Of a DNA stretch of 64,000 nucleotides, positions 1 to 8,180 are shown in pieces. The DNA comes from Jiangella anatolica. GTDB taxonomy: Bacteria > Actinomycetota > Actinomycetes > Jiangellales > Jiangellaceae. The notes under the pieces were generated by a model that searched no databases, had not been told where the DNA came from, and saw only the letters and a program-made list of their open reading frames with translations. The position numbers were made by a program, and so were the translations under genes. The stretch spans positions 1 through 64,000 of the forward strand of contig NZ_POTW01000019.1 in assembly GCF_003236295.1 (NCBI RefSeq). The letters run 5' to 3'. Positions within the stretch are counted from its first letter, which is position 1. The number at the start of each line of letters is the position of its first letter.

Positions 1-1240
1 CCCCCGGCCCCATGTCGATGCAGTGATCCGCGATCGCCATGATCTCCGGATCGTGCTCCACGACGACGACCGTGTTGCCCTTGTCACGCAGCTCGATCAG
101 CAGCGAGCCGAGCCGGTGCACGTCGCGCGGGTGCAGCCCGACCGTCGGCTCGTCGAACACGTACAGCAGGTCCGACAGGCTGCTGCCGAGGTGCCGGACC
201 ATCTTCACGCGTTGCGACTCGCCACCGGACAGCGTCGACGTCGCCCGGTCCAGGCTCAGGTAGCCGAGGCCGAGGATGCCGAGCCGCTCGACCTGCTCCG
301 CCGCGTCGGCCACGAGCGGCGCGACCGAGGGGTCGTCGATCGCCCGGATCACGCCGGCCAGTTCGTCGGCCTGCATGGCGTTGAGGTCGGCGAGGGAGCG
401 CCCGTCGATCAGCGACGAGCGGGCTCCCTCCGCCAGCCGCGTCCCGCCGCAGTCCGGGCAGACGCCGCGGGTGACGATCCGCTCGAACGCCTCGCGGGTC
501 TTGCCCTTGTAGGAGTCGGCGTCCTTGTGCAGGTACAGCCGGTTGAACCGGGCGACGACGCCCTCGTAGCTGGTGACGTCGGGGTTCGGCGGCTTCAGCT
601 CGCCCTGCTCGGCGTACATGAAGATGCGCCATTGCTCGTCGCTGAACTCGCGCAGCGGCACCGTCGGGTCGAAGAAGCCGCTGCGCGCGTAGGACCGCCA
701 GAACCAGCCGCCGACGCCGAACGCCGGGAACGTCAGCCCGCCGTCCTCCAGCGACCGGTCTCGGTCGACCAGCTGCGACTCGTCGACCACGCTGACCACG
801 CCGAGGCCCTGGCACGCCGGGCACATGCCCTGCGGGTCGTTGAACGAGAACGCGTTCGAGTAGCCGGCGAACGGGCGGCCGGCGCGGGAGAAGATCAGCC
901 GGAGCCGGGCGCCGATGTCCGTCGCGGTGCCGACGGTGGACCGGGCGCCGCCGCCGAGCCGCTTCTGGTCGACGACGGTGACGGCGCACAGGTGCGCCAT
1001 CCGGTCGACGTCGGGCTGGCCGTAGCTGGGCAGCCGGCTCTGCGCGAACGCGCTGAACGTGGCGTTGAGCTGGCGTTGCGACTCCGCGGCCAGGGTGTCG
1101 AACACCAGCGACGACTTGCCCGACCCGGACACGCCGGTGACCACGGTCAGCTGGTGCTTGGGGATGTCGACGTCGATGTTCCTCAGCGTGTGCTCACGGG
1201 CACCACGGACCTCGATGAAGCCGTGATCGGCCGGTGTCAT
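1..1240 (-). CDS. UvrA-like drug-resistance ATPase (DrrC type), partial
   Basis: The 413 visible codons are the N-terminal half or more; the 3' end runs off the window. The protein begins with a UvrA-type ABC domain with Walker A GVSGSGKS near residue 40. It has two zinc-finger halves (CPACQG and CPDCGG), the ABC signature STLSGGESQR and a Walker B ending VFDEPTVGLHPRD. In UvrA these parts bind DNA at lesions; DrrC of anthracycline producers is a stand-alone UvrA-like resistance protein. The ATG overlaps the permease stop in an ATGA, so the gene is coupled to the DrrAB-like exporter. That context favours a DrrC-type role over the housekeeping uvrA, which normally has no exporter partner. Family is certain; drug role is inferred. 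Confidence 0.88.
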   Translation of the reverse strand, partial: MTPADHGFIEVRGAREHTLRNIDVDIPKHQLTVVTGVSGSGKSSLVFDTLAAESQRQLNATFSAFAQSRLPSYGQPDVDRMAHLCAVTVVDQKRLGGGARSTVGTATDIGARLRLIFSRAGRPFAGYSNAFSFNDPQGMCPACQGLGVVSVVDESQLVDRDRSLEDGGLTFPAFGVGGWFWRSYARSGFFDPTVPLREFSDEQWRIFMYAEQGELKPPNPDVTSYEGVVARFNRLYLHKDADSYKGKTREAFERIVTRGVCPDCGGTRLAEGARSSLIDGRSLADLNAMQADELAGVIRAIDDPSVAPLVADAAEQVERLGILGLGYLSLDRATSTLSGGESQRVKMVRHLGSSLSDLLYVFDEPTVGLHPRDVHRLGSLLIELRDKGNTVVVVEHDPEIMAIADHCIDMGPG

Positions 1241-2016
1241 CGGTTCAGCCTCCGGTAGGCAGCAGCGGACAGCGGTGCGAACACCGCAACCATCAGGATC
1301 GGCCACATCACTGACAACTCCTGTCCGTGATCGGCGGCCCAACTCCCGCCGGCGACGCCCGGGTTGCCGAACAGCGTGCGCACGGCGTCCGCCGTGGCCG
1401 ACAGCGGGTTCCACTCCGCGACGGCGCCCAGCCAGGCCGGCATCGTCGCCGGGTCGAGGAACACCGTCGACAGGAACCCGACCGGCCAGACCAGGATCTG
1501 CACCGCCGCCACCGCCTCCGGGCCGGGCGCCTTCAGCCCGGCCCAGATGCCCAGCCAGAGCAGCCCGAACCGGAGCAGGAGCAGCAGCCCGTACGCCGCC
1601 AGCACGTCGCCGGCGCCGCCGGACCAGCGCCAGCCGAGCGCGAACCCGGCCAGCGTCATCGCCGCCAGCCCCGCGACCGACGCGGCGAGGTCGGCCAGGC
1701 AGCGCCCGGCCAGCACGGCGCCGCTGTGCATCGGCAGCGACCGGAACCGGTCCGTCACACCGCGCCGGGCGTCGGTGGTGATCGCCATCATCGTCGTCTC
1801 GAGGCCGAACAGCATGGTCAGCGCCAGCACGCCGGGCACGACGAACGGGATGTAGTCGCCCGCGCTGCCGGCGATCGCGCCGCCGAACAGGCCGCCCATC
1901 ATCAGGACGACGAGCACCGGGAACAGCAGCGTGACCAGGAACGGCACCGGCTGCGCCCGCCAGTGCCCGAACGTGCGGCCGGCCAGCAGCAGCGAGTCGT
2001 GGACCAGTGCGCTCAT
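1237..2016 (-). CDS. ABC-2 type export permease, DrrB-like
   Basis: A 259-residue integral membrane protein with about six hydrophobic segments and the ABC-2 permease layout of DrrB and related drug exporters. The chosen ATG (2016) starts MSALVHDSLLLAGRTFGHWR, follows a GGAGG ribosome site and overlaps the stop of the upstream ATPase by four bases. Its own stop overlaps the start of the UvrA-like gene in the same way. It should form the membrane channel of an exporter energised by the ATPase at 2013-2951. Substrate cannot be read from the sequence; anthracycline-like drugs are suggested only by gene order. Confidence 0.88.
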   Translation of the reverse strand: MSALVHDSLLLAGRTFGHWRAQPVPFLVTLLFPVLVVLMMGGLFGGAIAGSAGDYIPFVVPGVLALTMLFGLETTMMAITTDARRGVTDRFRSLPMHSGAVLAGRCLADLAASVAGLAAMTLAGFALGWRWSGGAGDVLAAYGLLLLLRFGLLWLGIWAGLKAPGPEAVAAVQILVWPVGFLSTVFLDPATMPAWLGAVAEWNPLSATADAVRTLFGNPGVAGGSWAADHGQELSVMWPILMVAVFAPLSAAAYRRLNR

Positions 2017-2951
2017 CGCGCTCCCTCCGTGTTGACGTGCGTGAAGACGTCGTCCAGGGTGGGCCGCCGGACGGCGAGGTCCACCGGCGCGACGCCGGCC
2101 CCGGCCAGGGCGGCGCACAGCCGGGTGACGGCGGCCGCGTCGGCCACCGGCACGGCCACCGACGCGCCCGTCACATGGACCGGCCCGACGGCGTGCGGCC
2201 GGGCCACGCGCGCGGCGGCCGCCGCATCGGCCGGCGAGCCGAACGTCGCCTCGACCCGGGTGTCGCCGACCAGTGAGGTCAGCTCGGCCGGGCTGCCCTC
2301 CAGCACGACCCGCCCGTCGCGCAGCATCGCGACGTGATCGGCCAGCTCGTCGGCCTCCTCCAGGTACTGCGTGGTCAGCAGCACGGTGACGCCGTCGTCG
2401 ACCAGCCGCCGCACCGTCGCCCACACCTCGCGGCGCGCGTCCGGGTCCAGGCCGGTCGTCGGCTCGTCGACGAACAGCACCGACGGCGGCACGACCAGGC
2501 TCGCGGCGAGATCGAGCCGGCGCCGCATGCCGCCGGAGTACGTCCCGACGGCTCGCCCGGCCGCGTTGTCGAGCCCGAACCGGGTGATCAGCTCGGCGGC
2601 CCGGTCCCGCGCCGCCGTCTTCGACAGCCCGCGCAGCCGGCCGAACAGCACCAGGTTGGCCCGGCCGCCGAGGATCTCGTCGACGGCCGCGTTCTGCCCG
2701 ACCAGCCCGATCGCCCGGCGGACGCCGTCGCCGCCGGAGCGCACGTCGTGTCCGGCCACCGTCGCCGCGCCGTCGTCGAAGTCCAGCAGCGTCGTCAGGA
2801 TCCGCACGGCTGTCGTCTTACCCGCGCCGTTGCGGCCCAGCAGCGCGCACACCGTCCCGGCCTCGACCCGCAGGTCGAACCCGTCCAGCGCCGGCCGCTC
2901 CGCTCCGCGGTAGTGCTTGCGCACCGCCCGCGCCTCGATGGCTGCGCCCAC
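2013..2951 (-). CDS. ABC exporter ATPase, DrrA-like
   Basis: A 312-residue cytosolic ATPase. Walker A GRNGAGKT is near residues 39-46, the signature YSGGMRRR near 138, Walker B VLFVDEPTTGLD near 158, and the H-loop region reads TTQYLEEADELADH. The C-terminal extension ends RRPTLDDVFTHVN, typical of the DrrA/CcmA drug-resistance subgroup. The GTG start sits five bases after AAGGAGGA. It is the first gene of a three-gene operon with the DrrB-like permease and the UvrA-like protein, and is divergent from a TetR regulator that probably controls it. Confidence 0.92.
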   Translation of the reverse strand: MGAAIEARAVRKHYRGAERPALDGFDLRVEAGTVCALLGRNGAGKTTAVRILTTLLDFDDGAATVAGHDVRSGGDGVRRAIGLVGQNAAVDEILGGRANLVLFGRLRGLSKTAARDRAAELITRFGLDNAAGRAVGTYSGGMRRRLDLAASLVVPPSVLFVDEPTTGLDPDARREVWATVRRLVDDGVTVLLTTQYLEEADELADHVAMLRDGRVVLEGSPAELTSLVGDTRVEATFGSPADAAAAARVARPHAVGPVHVTGASVAVPVADAAAVTRLCAALAGAGVAPVDLAVRRPTLDDVFTHVNTEGAR

Positions 2952-2973
2952 TCATCCTCCTTCGTCCGTGACT

Positions 2974-3010
2974 CGTACAGTGTACGGTACAACGTACGTA
3001 CCAAAGTACG
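2974..3010. promoter_or_regulatory. clustered GTAC palindromes, probable TetR operator
   Basis: The divergent region between the exporter operon and the tetR gene holds overlapping inverted repeats: CGTACA-G-TGTACG (2974-2986), GGTAC-N7-GTACC (2986-3002) and CGTAC-N8-GTACG (2993-3010). A -10-like TACACT on the minus strand lies inside the first palindrome. Binding here could repress both directions. No binding data; assignment rests on symmetry and position. Confidence 0.6.
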
Positions 3011-3031
3011 GGAGAGTGAGAGGATGTTCCC

Positions 3032-3775
3032 GTGCCTCCGAACGCCCCGCGCCCGTCCGACCCCGTCCGGCTGGTCTCGCTGCTCTGGGAGCCGTCGGAC
3101 CGGGCCGGCCGCACCGGGCTGACCAAGGGCGCCGTCGTCGAGAACGCGATCGCGATCGCCGACGCGGAGGGGCTCGGCGCGCTGACCATGCGGCGGGTCG
3201 CCGACCGGCTCGGCGTCGGCGCGATGACGCTCTACACGCACGTTCCCGGCAAGCCGGAGCTGGTCGAGCTGATGCTGGACGCCGTCGCCGGCGAGACCTA
3301 CGCCGACGGCGACGTCCCCGGCGCGAAGGACGGCTGGCGCGAGGGCGTGCGCCACATCGCCGAGCGGAACTGGGCGCACCACCTGCGGCACCCGTGGACG
3401 GTCGAGGTGGTGCCCGGCCGGCCGGTGCTCGGGCCGGGCGTGTCGGCGAAGTACGAGGTGGAGCTGGCGCCGCTGGACGGCATCGGGCTCACCGACCTGG
3501 AGATGGACCAGGTGCTGTGCGGCGTACTCGCGCTGGTCGAGGCGACGGCGCGGCAGCAGGTCGGGCTGGCGCGGGTGCGGGCCGGCGGCGGCGACCTGGA
3601 CTGGTGGGCGACGGTGAGCCCGGCGCTGGTCAAGGCGATGGGCGGGCACCAGTTCCCATTGGCCGAGCGGGTCGGCGCCGCGACCGGCGAGGCGGTCGAG
3701 GCGGGCGACCCGCTGGCGATCATGCGGCTGTCACTGGAGCTGTTCCTCGACGGCGTCGGCGCGCGGCTGGGCTGA
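3032..3775 (+). CDS. TetR-family regulator
   Basis: A 247-residue protein. The N-terminal helix-turn-helix spans roughly residues 30-75 (VADRLGVGAMTLYTHVPGK). The longer C-terminal ligand domain resembles the TetR_C_1 type found beside drug exporters. A GTG start at 3032 follows AGAGTGAGAGGATG. It is divergent from the DrrAB/UvrA-like operon across the GTAC palindromes, so it most likely represses that operon and itself until a drug binds. Its last 45 bases overlap the convergent MFS gene. Confidence 0.88.
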   Translation: MPPNAPRPSDPVRLVSLLWEPSDRAGRTGLTKGAVVENAIAIADAEGLGALTMRRVADRLGVGAMTLYTHVPGKPELVELMLDAVAGETYADGDVPGAKDGWREGVRHIAERNWAHHLRHPWTVEVVPGRPVLGPGVSAKYEVELAPLDGIGLTDLEMDQVLCGVLALVEATARQQVGLARVRAGGGDLDWWATVSPALVKAMGGHQFPLAERVGAATGEAVEAGDPLAIMRLSLELFLDGVGARLG

Positions 3776-5143
3776 CCGGAGCGCGGCGAGCACGCCGACG
3801 AGCGCCGTCGCCGCCAGGCCGAACAGCAGGTACCGGGCCGACGCGACCATGGACGGCGCGCCGAGGTTGACCAGCAACCCGCCGACGGCCGAGCCGATGG
3901 CCATCCCGATCAGCTGCACGGTGGTGACGCCGGCGCTGGCCCGGCCCGCCTCGGCCGGGTCCGGCGAGGTGCGCATCACCGCGACCACGACGTGCGGGAA
4001 CGCCATGCCGATCCCGGCGCCGGCGACGACCAGTCCGAGCACCCAGACCACCACCAGCCCCGCGCCGGCGTCCTCCCGCTGGAACAGCGCGGTGACGGCG
4101 AGGCCGACGGCCAGGACGACCGGCCCGGCGATCGTCACCCGGCGCACCGTCGCCGCTCGCTGCGCGCCGGAGCTGAACACCATCGCGCCGGACCAGCCGA
4201 CCGACACTGCGGCGCCGAGGAACCCGGCGACCAGCGGCTCCAGCCCGGCCAGCCGCTGACCGAACAGCGGTGTGAACGCCTCCGCGACGGTGCCGATCGC
4301 GAGCGTCGCGATGCCCAGGTACAGCCACCGCAGCGGCGACCCGGCGGCATAGGTCGACGCGGGCAGCACCCGCACCGGCGTCCGCCGCTCCCAGCCGGCG
4401 AACGCGACGATCGCCAGCGCGGCCGCTGCGACCAGGGCCGTCAGCTCCACCGGCTCGGTGCGCAGGCTCGCGACGCTGATCAGCGCCGTCGCCCCCGTCA
4501 GCAGGACGAGCGAGACGTACGGGATCGGCGCCCGGACACCGTCACCACCGGAGCGGGGCAGCGCCTTCGGCACCAGCACGGCCAGCGCGACACCGCCGAG
4601 CGCCAGCACGCCGAACGCCCAGCGCCACGCGTCGAACTGCGCGAACGCCCCGCCCAGCGCCGGGCCGACCAGCGTCCCGACCCCCCACATCGCCGACACG
4701 AGCGCCGTCGCCCGGGCCCAGAGCCGCTCGGGGTAGGCCGCCTGGATGACGGCGAAGCCGAGCCCGGCCAGCATGCCGCCGCCGGCGCCCTGGATGGCGC
4801 GCCCGACCAGCAGCACCGTCATCGTCTGGCTGACCGCGGCGATCACCGCGCCGGCCACGAACGGCGTCAGCGCGATCAGGTACGCGCCGACCGGGCCGCG
4901 CAGCGCGAGCGTCCGGCTCACCAGCATCGACGTGATCACCGAGGCGATCATGAAGACCGTCGTGCTCCACGCGTAGAGCCGTTCGCCGCCGATGTCGTCG
5001 ACCGCCGTCGGCAGCAGGCTGGTGGTGAGGAAGATGTTCACCGCGTGCAGGGCGATCCCGCCGGCCAGGACGAGTGAGGTCGCGGCCCTGGTCGCGACGA
5101 ACAGGTCGCGGAAGCCGGCCGGGCGCTGGTCAGTTGTCGTCAT
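3731..5143 (-). CDS. MFS drug exporter, SoxR-controlled
   Basis: A 470-residue transporter with about 14 hydrophobic segments and the motif RAIQGAGGGMLAGL after the early helices, as in DHA2-type drug:proton antiporters. No ribosome site precedes the ATG. The -10 hexamer ends seven bases upstream, so the mRNA is probably leaderless. The promoter has the SoxR architecture and soxR is the divergent neighbour, so the exporter is probably induced by redox-cycling compounds. The 3' end overlaps the tetR gene by 45 bases in convergent orientation. Confidence 0.88.
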   Translation of the reverse strand: MTTTDQRPAGFRDLFVATRAATSLVLAGGIALHAVNIFLTTSLLPTAVDDIGGERLYAWSTTVFMIASVITSMLVSRTLALRGPVGAYLIALTPFVAGAVIAAVSQTMTVLLVGRAIQGAGGGMLAGLGFAVIQAAYPERLWARATALVSAMWGVGTLVGPALGGAFAQFDAWRWAFGVLALGGVALAVLVPKALPRSGGDGVRAPIPYVSLVLLTGATALISVASLRTEPVELTALVAAAALAIVAFAGWERRTPVRVLPASTYAAGSPLRWLYLGIATLAIGTVAEAFTPLFGQRLAGLEPLVAGFLGAAVSVGWSGAMVFSSGAQRAATVRRVTIAGPVVLAVGLAVTALFQREDAGAGLVVVWVLGLVVAGAGIGMAFPHVVVAVMRTSPDPAEAGRASAGVTTVQLIGMAIGSAVGGLLVNLGAPSMVASARYLLFGLAATALVGVLAALRSAQPRADAVEEQLQ

Positions 5144-5150
5144 GGAGGCG

Positions 5151-5181
5151 AAACTAGAAGCTCAAGGGAACTTGAGGTCAA
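5151..5181 (-). promoter_or_regulatory. SoxR-type promoter with 19-bp spacer and sox box
   Basis: On the minus strand, -35 TTGACC (5176-5181) and -10 TAGTTT (5151-5156) are separated by exactly 19 bp, the overlong spacer typical of MerR/SoxR-activated promoters. The spacer contains the palindrome CTCAAG-GGAA-CTTGAG (5161-5176), matching the known SoxR box CCTCAAGTTAACTTGAGG in its arms. It drives the MFS gene starting at 5143. Confidence 0.88.
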
Positions 5182-5197
5182 GGCCGAGAGGGGCGCG

Positions 5198-5644
5198 ATG
5201 GAACCCGAGGACATGCTCACCGTGGGCGAGGTCTCCGACCGGACCGGCGTCGCGGTGTCGGCGCTGCACTACTACGAGCAGCTGGGCCTGATCGAGTCGT
5301 CGCGCACGGCCGGGAACCAGCGGCGCTACCCGCGGTTCATGATCCGGCGGATCTCGCTGATCCTGGTGGCCAAGCGGCTGGGGATCTCACTCGCCGACGT
5401 CGCCGAGGTGTTCACCACGCTGCCGATGGAGCGCAAGCCCGACTCGCACGACTGGCATCGGCTGTCCCGGCGCTGGCAGGCCCAGCTCGAGGCGAAGAAG
5501 CACGAGCTGGAGAACCTGCAGCGCGAGCTCACCGGCTGCATGGGCTGCGGCTGCCTGTCGATGAAGGCGTGCTACCTGCTCAACCCCGGCGACGTCTGCG
5601 GCGAGAGCGGGACGGGCCCGCTCCGGGTCACCGCCACCGAGTGA
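5198..5644 (+). CDS. soxR: redox-sensing transcriptional activator SoxR
   Basis: A 148-residue MerR-family protein. The winged HTH lies at residues 7-75, followed by a dimerisation helix. The cluster cysteines are Cys114, 117, 119 and 125 in GCMGCGCLSMKAC, the CX2CXCX5C ligand set of the SoxR [2Fe-2S] centre, followed by the usual NPGD. The ATG follows GAGAGGGG. Oxidation of the cluster activates promoters with a 19-bp spacer, and one lies immediately upstream, driving the divergent MFS exporter. In actinobacteria SoxR usually responds to redox-active metabolites rather than serving a SoxS cascade, which fits the direct exporter target. Confidence 0.96.
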   Translation: MEPEDMLTVGEVSDRTGVAVSALHYYEQLGLIESSRTAGNQRRYPRFMIRRISLILVAKRLGISLADVAEVFTTLPMERKPDSHDWHRLSRRWQAQLEAKKHELENLQRELTGCMGCGCLSMKACYLLNPGDVCGESGTGPLRVTATE

Positions 5645-5647
5645 GCG

Positions 5648-6139
5648 TCAGGACCCGGCCGGGAACGCGGTGCCCTGGTCGTAGATCGACAGCCAGCGGC
5701 CGCGCTCGTACGTGTAGGTCACGACGGTGAGCGCGCGCGACTTGAAGCCGATCCGGGGCAGCTCGTAGGTGGCGTCGTACTCGATGGTCGCGCTCCTGCA
5801 GCCGTAGACGTGCCGGTCGATCTCGGTCCACGTCCAGATCGCCTCGCGGTTCGCGAAGTGGCTCTGCTGCGCCGCCATGATCGCGTCGATGCCGTCGAAC
5901 CGGTGACCGCTGGCGAAGACGCTGACGGCGTCCTCATGGTGTCCCTCGCGCCACGCCTCGGCGTCGAAGTCGCGGAACGACTCCATGTCGATGCGCTGGG
6001 CCTCGTCGAACTTCGCCGCGCAGCCGCGGTGCCCGCCGTCTCCGCCGCCGCTCGCGGCCGACGTCGCGGCGATGCCCGGCAGCGCCAGCGCCGCGGCGGC
6101 CAGCACGCCGACGATCGCTCGTACCTTGTATGTCCGCAT
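5648..6139 (-). CDS. secreted SnoaL/NTF2-like protein
   Basis: A 163-residue protein. I start it at the ATG 6139, giving an N-terminal signal peptide (MRTYKVRAIVGVLAAAALAL then PGIAATSAAS). The open frame extends to 6241 but would put a charged, proline-rich leader before the signal. The mature part resembles a DUF4440/SnoaL-like cone fold (HHEDAVSVFASGHRFDGIDA, then IWTWTEIDRHVYG and YTYERGRWLSIYD). Catalysis cannot be assigned. It ends three bases from the soxR stop, convergently. Two cysteines in the mature part could form a disulfide. Confidence 0.75.
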   Translation of the reverse strand: MRTYKVRAIVGVLAAAALALPGIAATSAASGGGDGGHRGCAAKFDEAQRIDMESFRDFDAEAWREGHHEDAVSVFASGHRFDGIDAIMAAQQSHFANREAIWTWTEIDRHVYGCRSATIEYDATYELPRIGFKSRALTVVTYTYERGRWLSIYDQGTAFPAGS

Positions 6140-6225
6140 GCCCGGCACGCTAACCAGCGCCGGACGGCGTCCGCTGGGCCACGGCGGCGGGTTGTGCACT
6201 GAGCCGGTCACGGCGCGGTGACGCC

Positions 6226-6231
6226 TACACT
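6226..6231 (+). promoter_or_regulatory. -10 element TACACT for a probably leaderless mocR
   Basis: TACACT ends eight bases before the ATG at 6240 and no ribosome site is present, so transcription should begin at or next to the start codon. No clear -35 is visible. Confidence 0.5.
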
Positions 6232-6239
6232 CGCGCCCC

Positions 6240-7655
6240 ATGGAGCTGCACGTGCGCCTGGACGGGCGGGCCGACCTGTCCGGCCAGCTCTACCGGCAGG
6301 TGCGCGCGGCGATCCTGGCCGGACGGCTGCCGGCGGGCGAGCCGCTGCCACCGTCGCGCGAGCTGGCCGGCCAACTGGGCATCGCCCGCAACACCGTCAG
6401 CATGGCCTACGACCGGCTGGCCGCCGAGGGCTTTCTCACCGCCCGGCCCGGCGTCGGCACGTTCGTCGCCGACGGTCTCGCCCAGGATCGTTCGCCGGAG
6501 GCGGACGGCGACCAGGTCGCCCTGTTCCCGCAGGCGGTGTGGGCCGGGCTGCCGGCGGCGACCGACCTGGCCGCGGCCGAGCCCGAGTTCGACTTCCGGC
6601 CCGGTGTACCGGACGCGGCGCTGTTCCCGTACGCGGCCTGGCGCCGGGTGACGGCGCGGCAGCTGCGCGCTTCCGCCGTGGGCGCTGGTGCGCACATCGC
6701 CGCCGCGGGCCATCCGCCGCTGCGCGCGGCCATCGCCCGGCACGTCGCCGTCGCCCGCGGTGTCCCGGCCTCCGCCGACGACGTCGTCGTCACCAGCGGC
6801 AGCCAGCAGGCCGTCGACCTGCTGGCCCGGGTGTTGCTGGCGCCCGGCGACGTCGTCGCCGTCGAGGATCCCGGGTATCCACTGCCCCGCAAGCTGCTCA
6901 CGTCGTCCGGCCACACGGTCGTGCCGGTACCGGTGGACGGGGAGGGCCTGGTGGTGGGCGCGCTGCCCGACGCCGCCCGGCTGGTCTACGTCACGCCGTC
7001 GCACCAGTTCCCGCTCGGCACGTCGATGTCGCTGGGCCGGCGGCTGGCGCTGCTGGAGTGGGCCCGGCGGACCGGCGCGCTGATCGTCGAGGACGACTAC
7101 GACAGCGAGTTCCGCTTCGCCGGCCGCCCGTTCGAGCCGCTGGCCGGACTGGGCGCCGCCGGCCACGTCGCGTACGTCGGCTCGTTCTCCAAGACGCTGC
7201 TGCCCACGCTGCGCCTCGGCTTCGTCGTCGTGCCGCGCTCACTGCGCGACGCCGTGCACAAGGCCAAGCAGCTGCTGGACTGGCACACCGCGGTGCCGGC
7301 CCAGGCGGCGCTGGCCGAGCTGATCGACGAGGGCGCGTTCGCCCGGCACCTCAAGGCGATGCGGCGGGTGTACGCGCGGCGGCACCACCTGGTGACATCG
7401 CTGCTGCGCCGGGACTTCGCCGGGCTGCTGGAGCCGGTCCCGTCGCTGGTCGGGCTGCACGTCACCGCCCTGCTCACCCACGGCGGCGACGACGTCGAGG
7501 CCGCCGCCCGTGCCCGCGCGGCCGGCGTCGAGGTGCTGCCGCTGTCGCCGCTGGCGGTGGCGCACCCGGTCCGCGGGCTGGCGCTCGGCTACGGCGCCAT
7601 CGCCGAGGACCGCATCCCCGCCGGCCTCACCCGCCTGCGCGCGTCCTTGCGGTGA
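6240..7655 (+). CDS. MocR/PdxR-type GntR-aminotransferase regulator
   Basis: A 471-residue fusion of a GntR winged HTH (residues about 12-80; LPPSRELAGQLGIARNTVSM) and a fold-type-I aminotransferase domain. The PLP lysine is Lys318 in SFSKTLLPTLRLG. IVEDDYDSEFRF carries the PLP-contact Asp/Tyr set and TSGSQQAVD the phosphate-binding region. Such proteins sense PLP or amines; PdxR versions control pdxST, but no pyridoxine gene is nearby. The closest candidate target is the GNAT gene 15 bases downstream, likely co-transcribed. Confidence 0.92.
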   Translation: MELHVRLDGRADLSGQLYRQVRAAILAGRLPAGEPLPPSRELAGQLGIARNTVSMAYDRLAAEGFLTARPGVGTFVADGLAQDRSPEADGDQVALFPQAVWAGLPAATDLAAAEPEFDFRPGVPDAALFPYAAWRRVTARQLRASAVGAGAHIAAAGHPPLRAAIARHVAVARGVPASADDVVVTSGSQQAVDLLARVLLAPGDVVAVEDPGYPLPRKLLTSSGHTVVPVPVDGEGLVVGALPDAARLVYVTPSHQFPLGTSMSLGRRLALLEWARRTGALIVEDDYDSEFRFAGRPFEPLAGLGAAGHVAYVGSFSKTLLPTLRLGFVVVPRSLRDAVHKAKQLLDWHTAVPAQAALAELIDEGAFARHLKAMRRVYARRHHLVTSLLRRDFAGLLEPVPSLVGLHVTALLTHGGDDVEAAARARAAGVEVLPLSPLAVAHPVRGLALGYGAIAEDRIPAGLTRLRASLR

Positions 7656-7670
7656 CTTGTCCGCGGCGCG

Positions 7671-8180
7671 ATGCGCTGCCGGCTGCTGAGCTTCTTCGCC
7701 ACCCAGTACTACGACGACGTCGTCACGCGGCGGCCCCGGTATGACGAGCCGTCGATCCAGCTCGTGGCGGCCGCCGGAGCCGAGGTCGTCGGCATCCTCG
7801 ACGTCACGATCAGGGACGCCGCCGCCACGATCGAGACCGTGGCCGTCCTGCCCGAGCACGCCCGCGCGGGCATCGGCACCCGGCTGCTGCACACCGCGCT
7901 CCCCGAGCTCGAGCGGCGCGGACCGCGGACCCTGGACGCGTGGACCCGGGAGGACCCTGCGGCCAACGCGTGGTACCGGCGCAGCGGGTTCCAGGAGGGC
8001 CACCGCTACCTGCACGTCTACCAGGACTGGGACGAGCGCGACGCCGGGCTGGCCGCGCCGGGCGAGCTCGGCACGCCGGTCCGGGTGTTCGCCCATGCCC
8101 CGATCGAACGGGAAGCGCAGCTGCGCGCCCGGTTCCGCCGGGTCCATGTGTGCCGTCAGTACGTCCGGAGCCTGGGCTAG
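7671..8180 (+). CDS. GNAT-family N-acetyltransferase
   Basis: A 169-residue protein with the acetyl-CoA binding motif V-LPEHARAGIGTRLL (residues about 63-78) and the C-terminal GNAT signature NAWYRRSGFQEGH. It starts 15 bases after the mocR stop, so it may be read with it. The acceptor is unknown. The last four bases overlap the convergent alpha-galactosidase gene. Confidence 0.85.
   Translation: MRCRLLSFFATQYYDDVVTRRPRYDEPSIQLVAAAGAEVVGILDVTIRDAAATIETVAVLPEHARAGIGTRLLHTALPELERRGPRTLDAWTREDPAANAWYRRSGFQEGHRYLHVYQDWDERDAGLAAPGELGTPVRVFAHAPIEREAQLRARFRRVHVCRQYVRSLG

Noticed and set aside
1-1240. Assignment as housekeeping uvrA
   Set aside because: Coupling to a DrrAB-like exporter and a short N-terminal spacing to the first zinc finger favour the DrrC-type group; housekeeping uvrA is not expected in such an operon. 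Not fully excluded because the gene is incomplete here.
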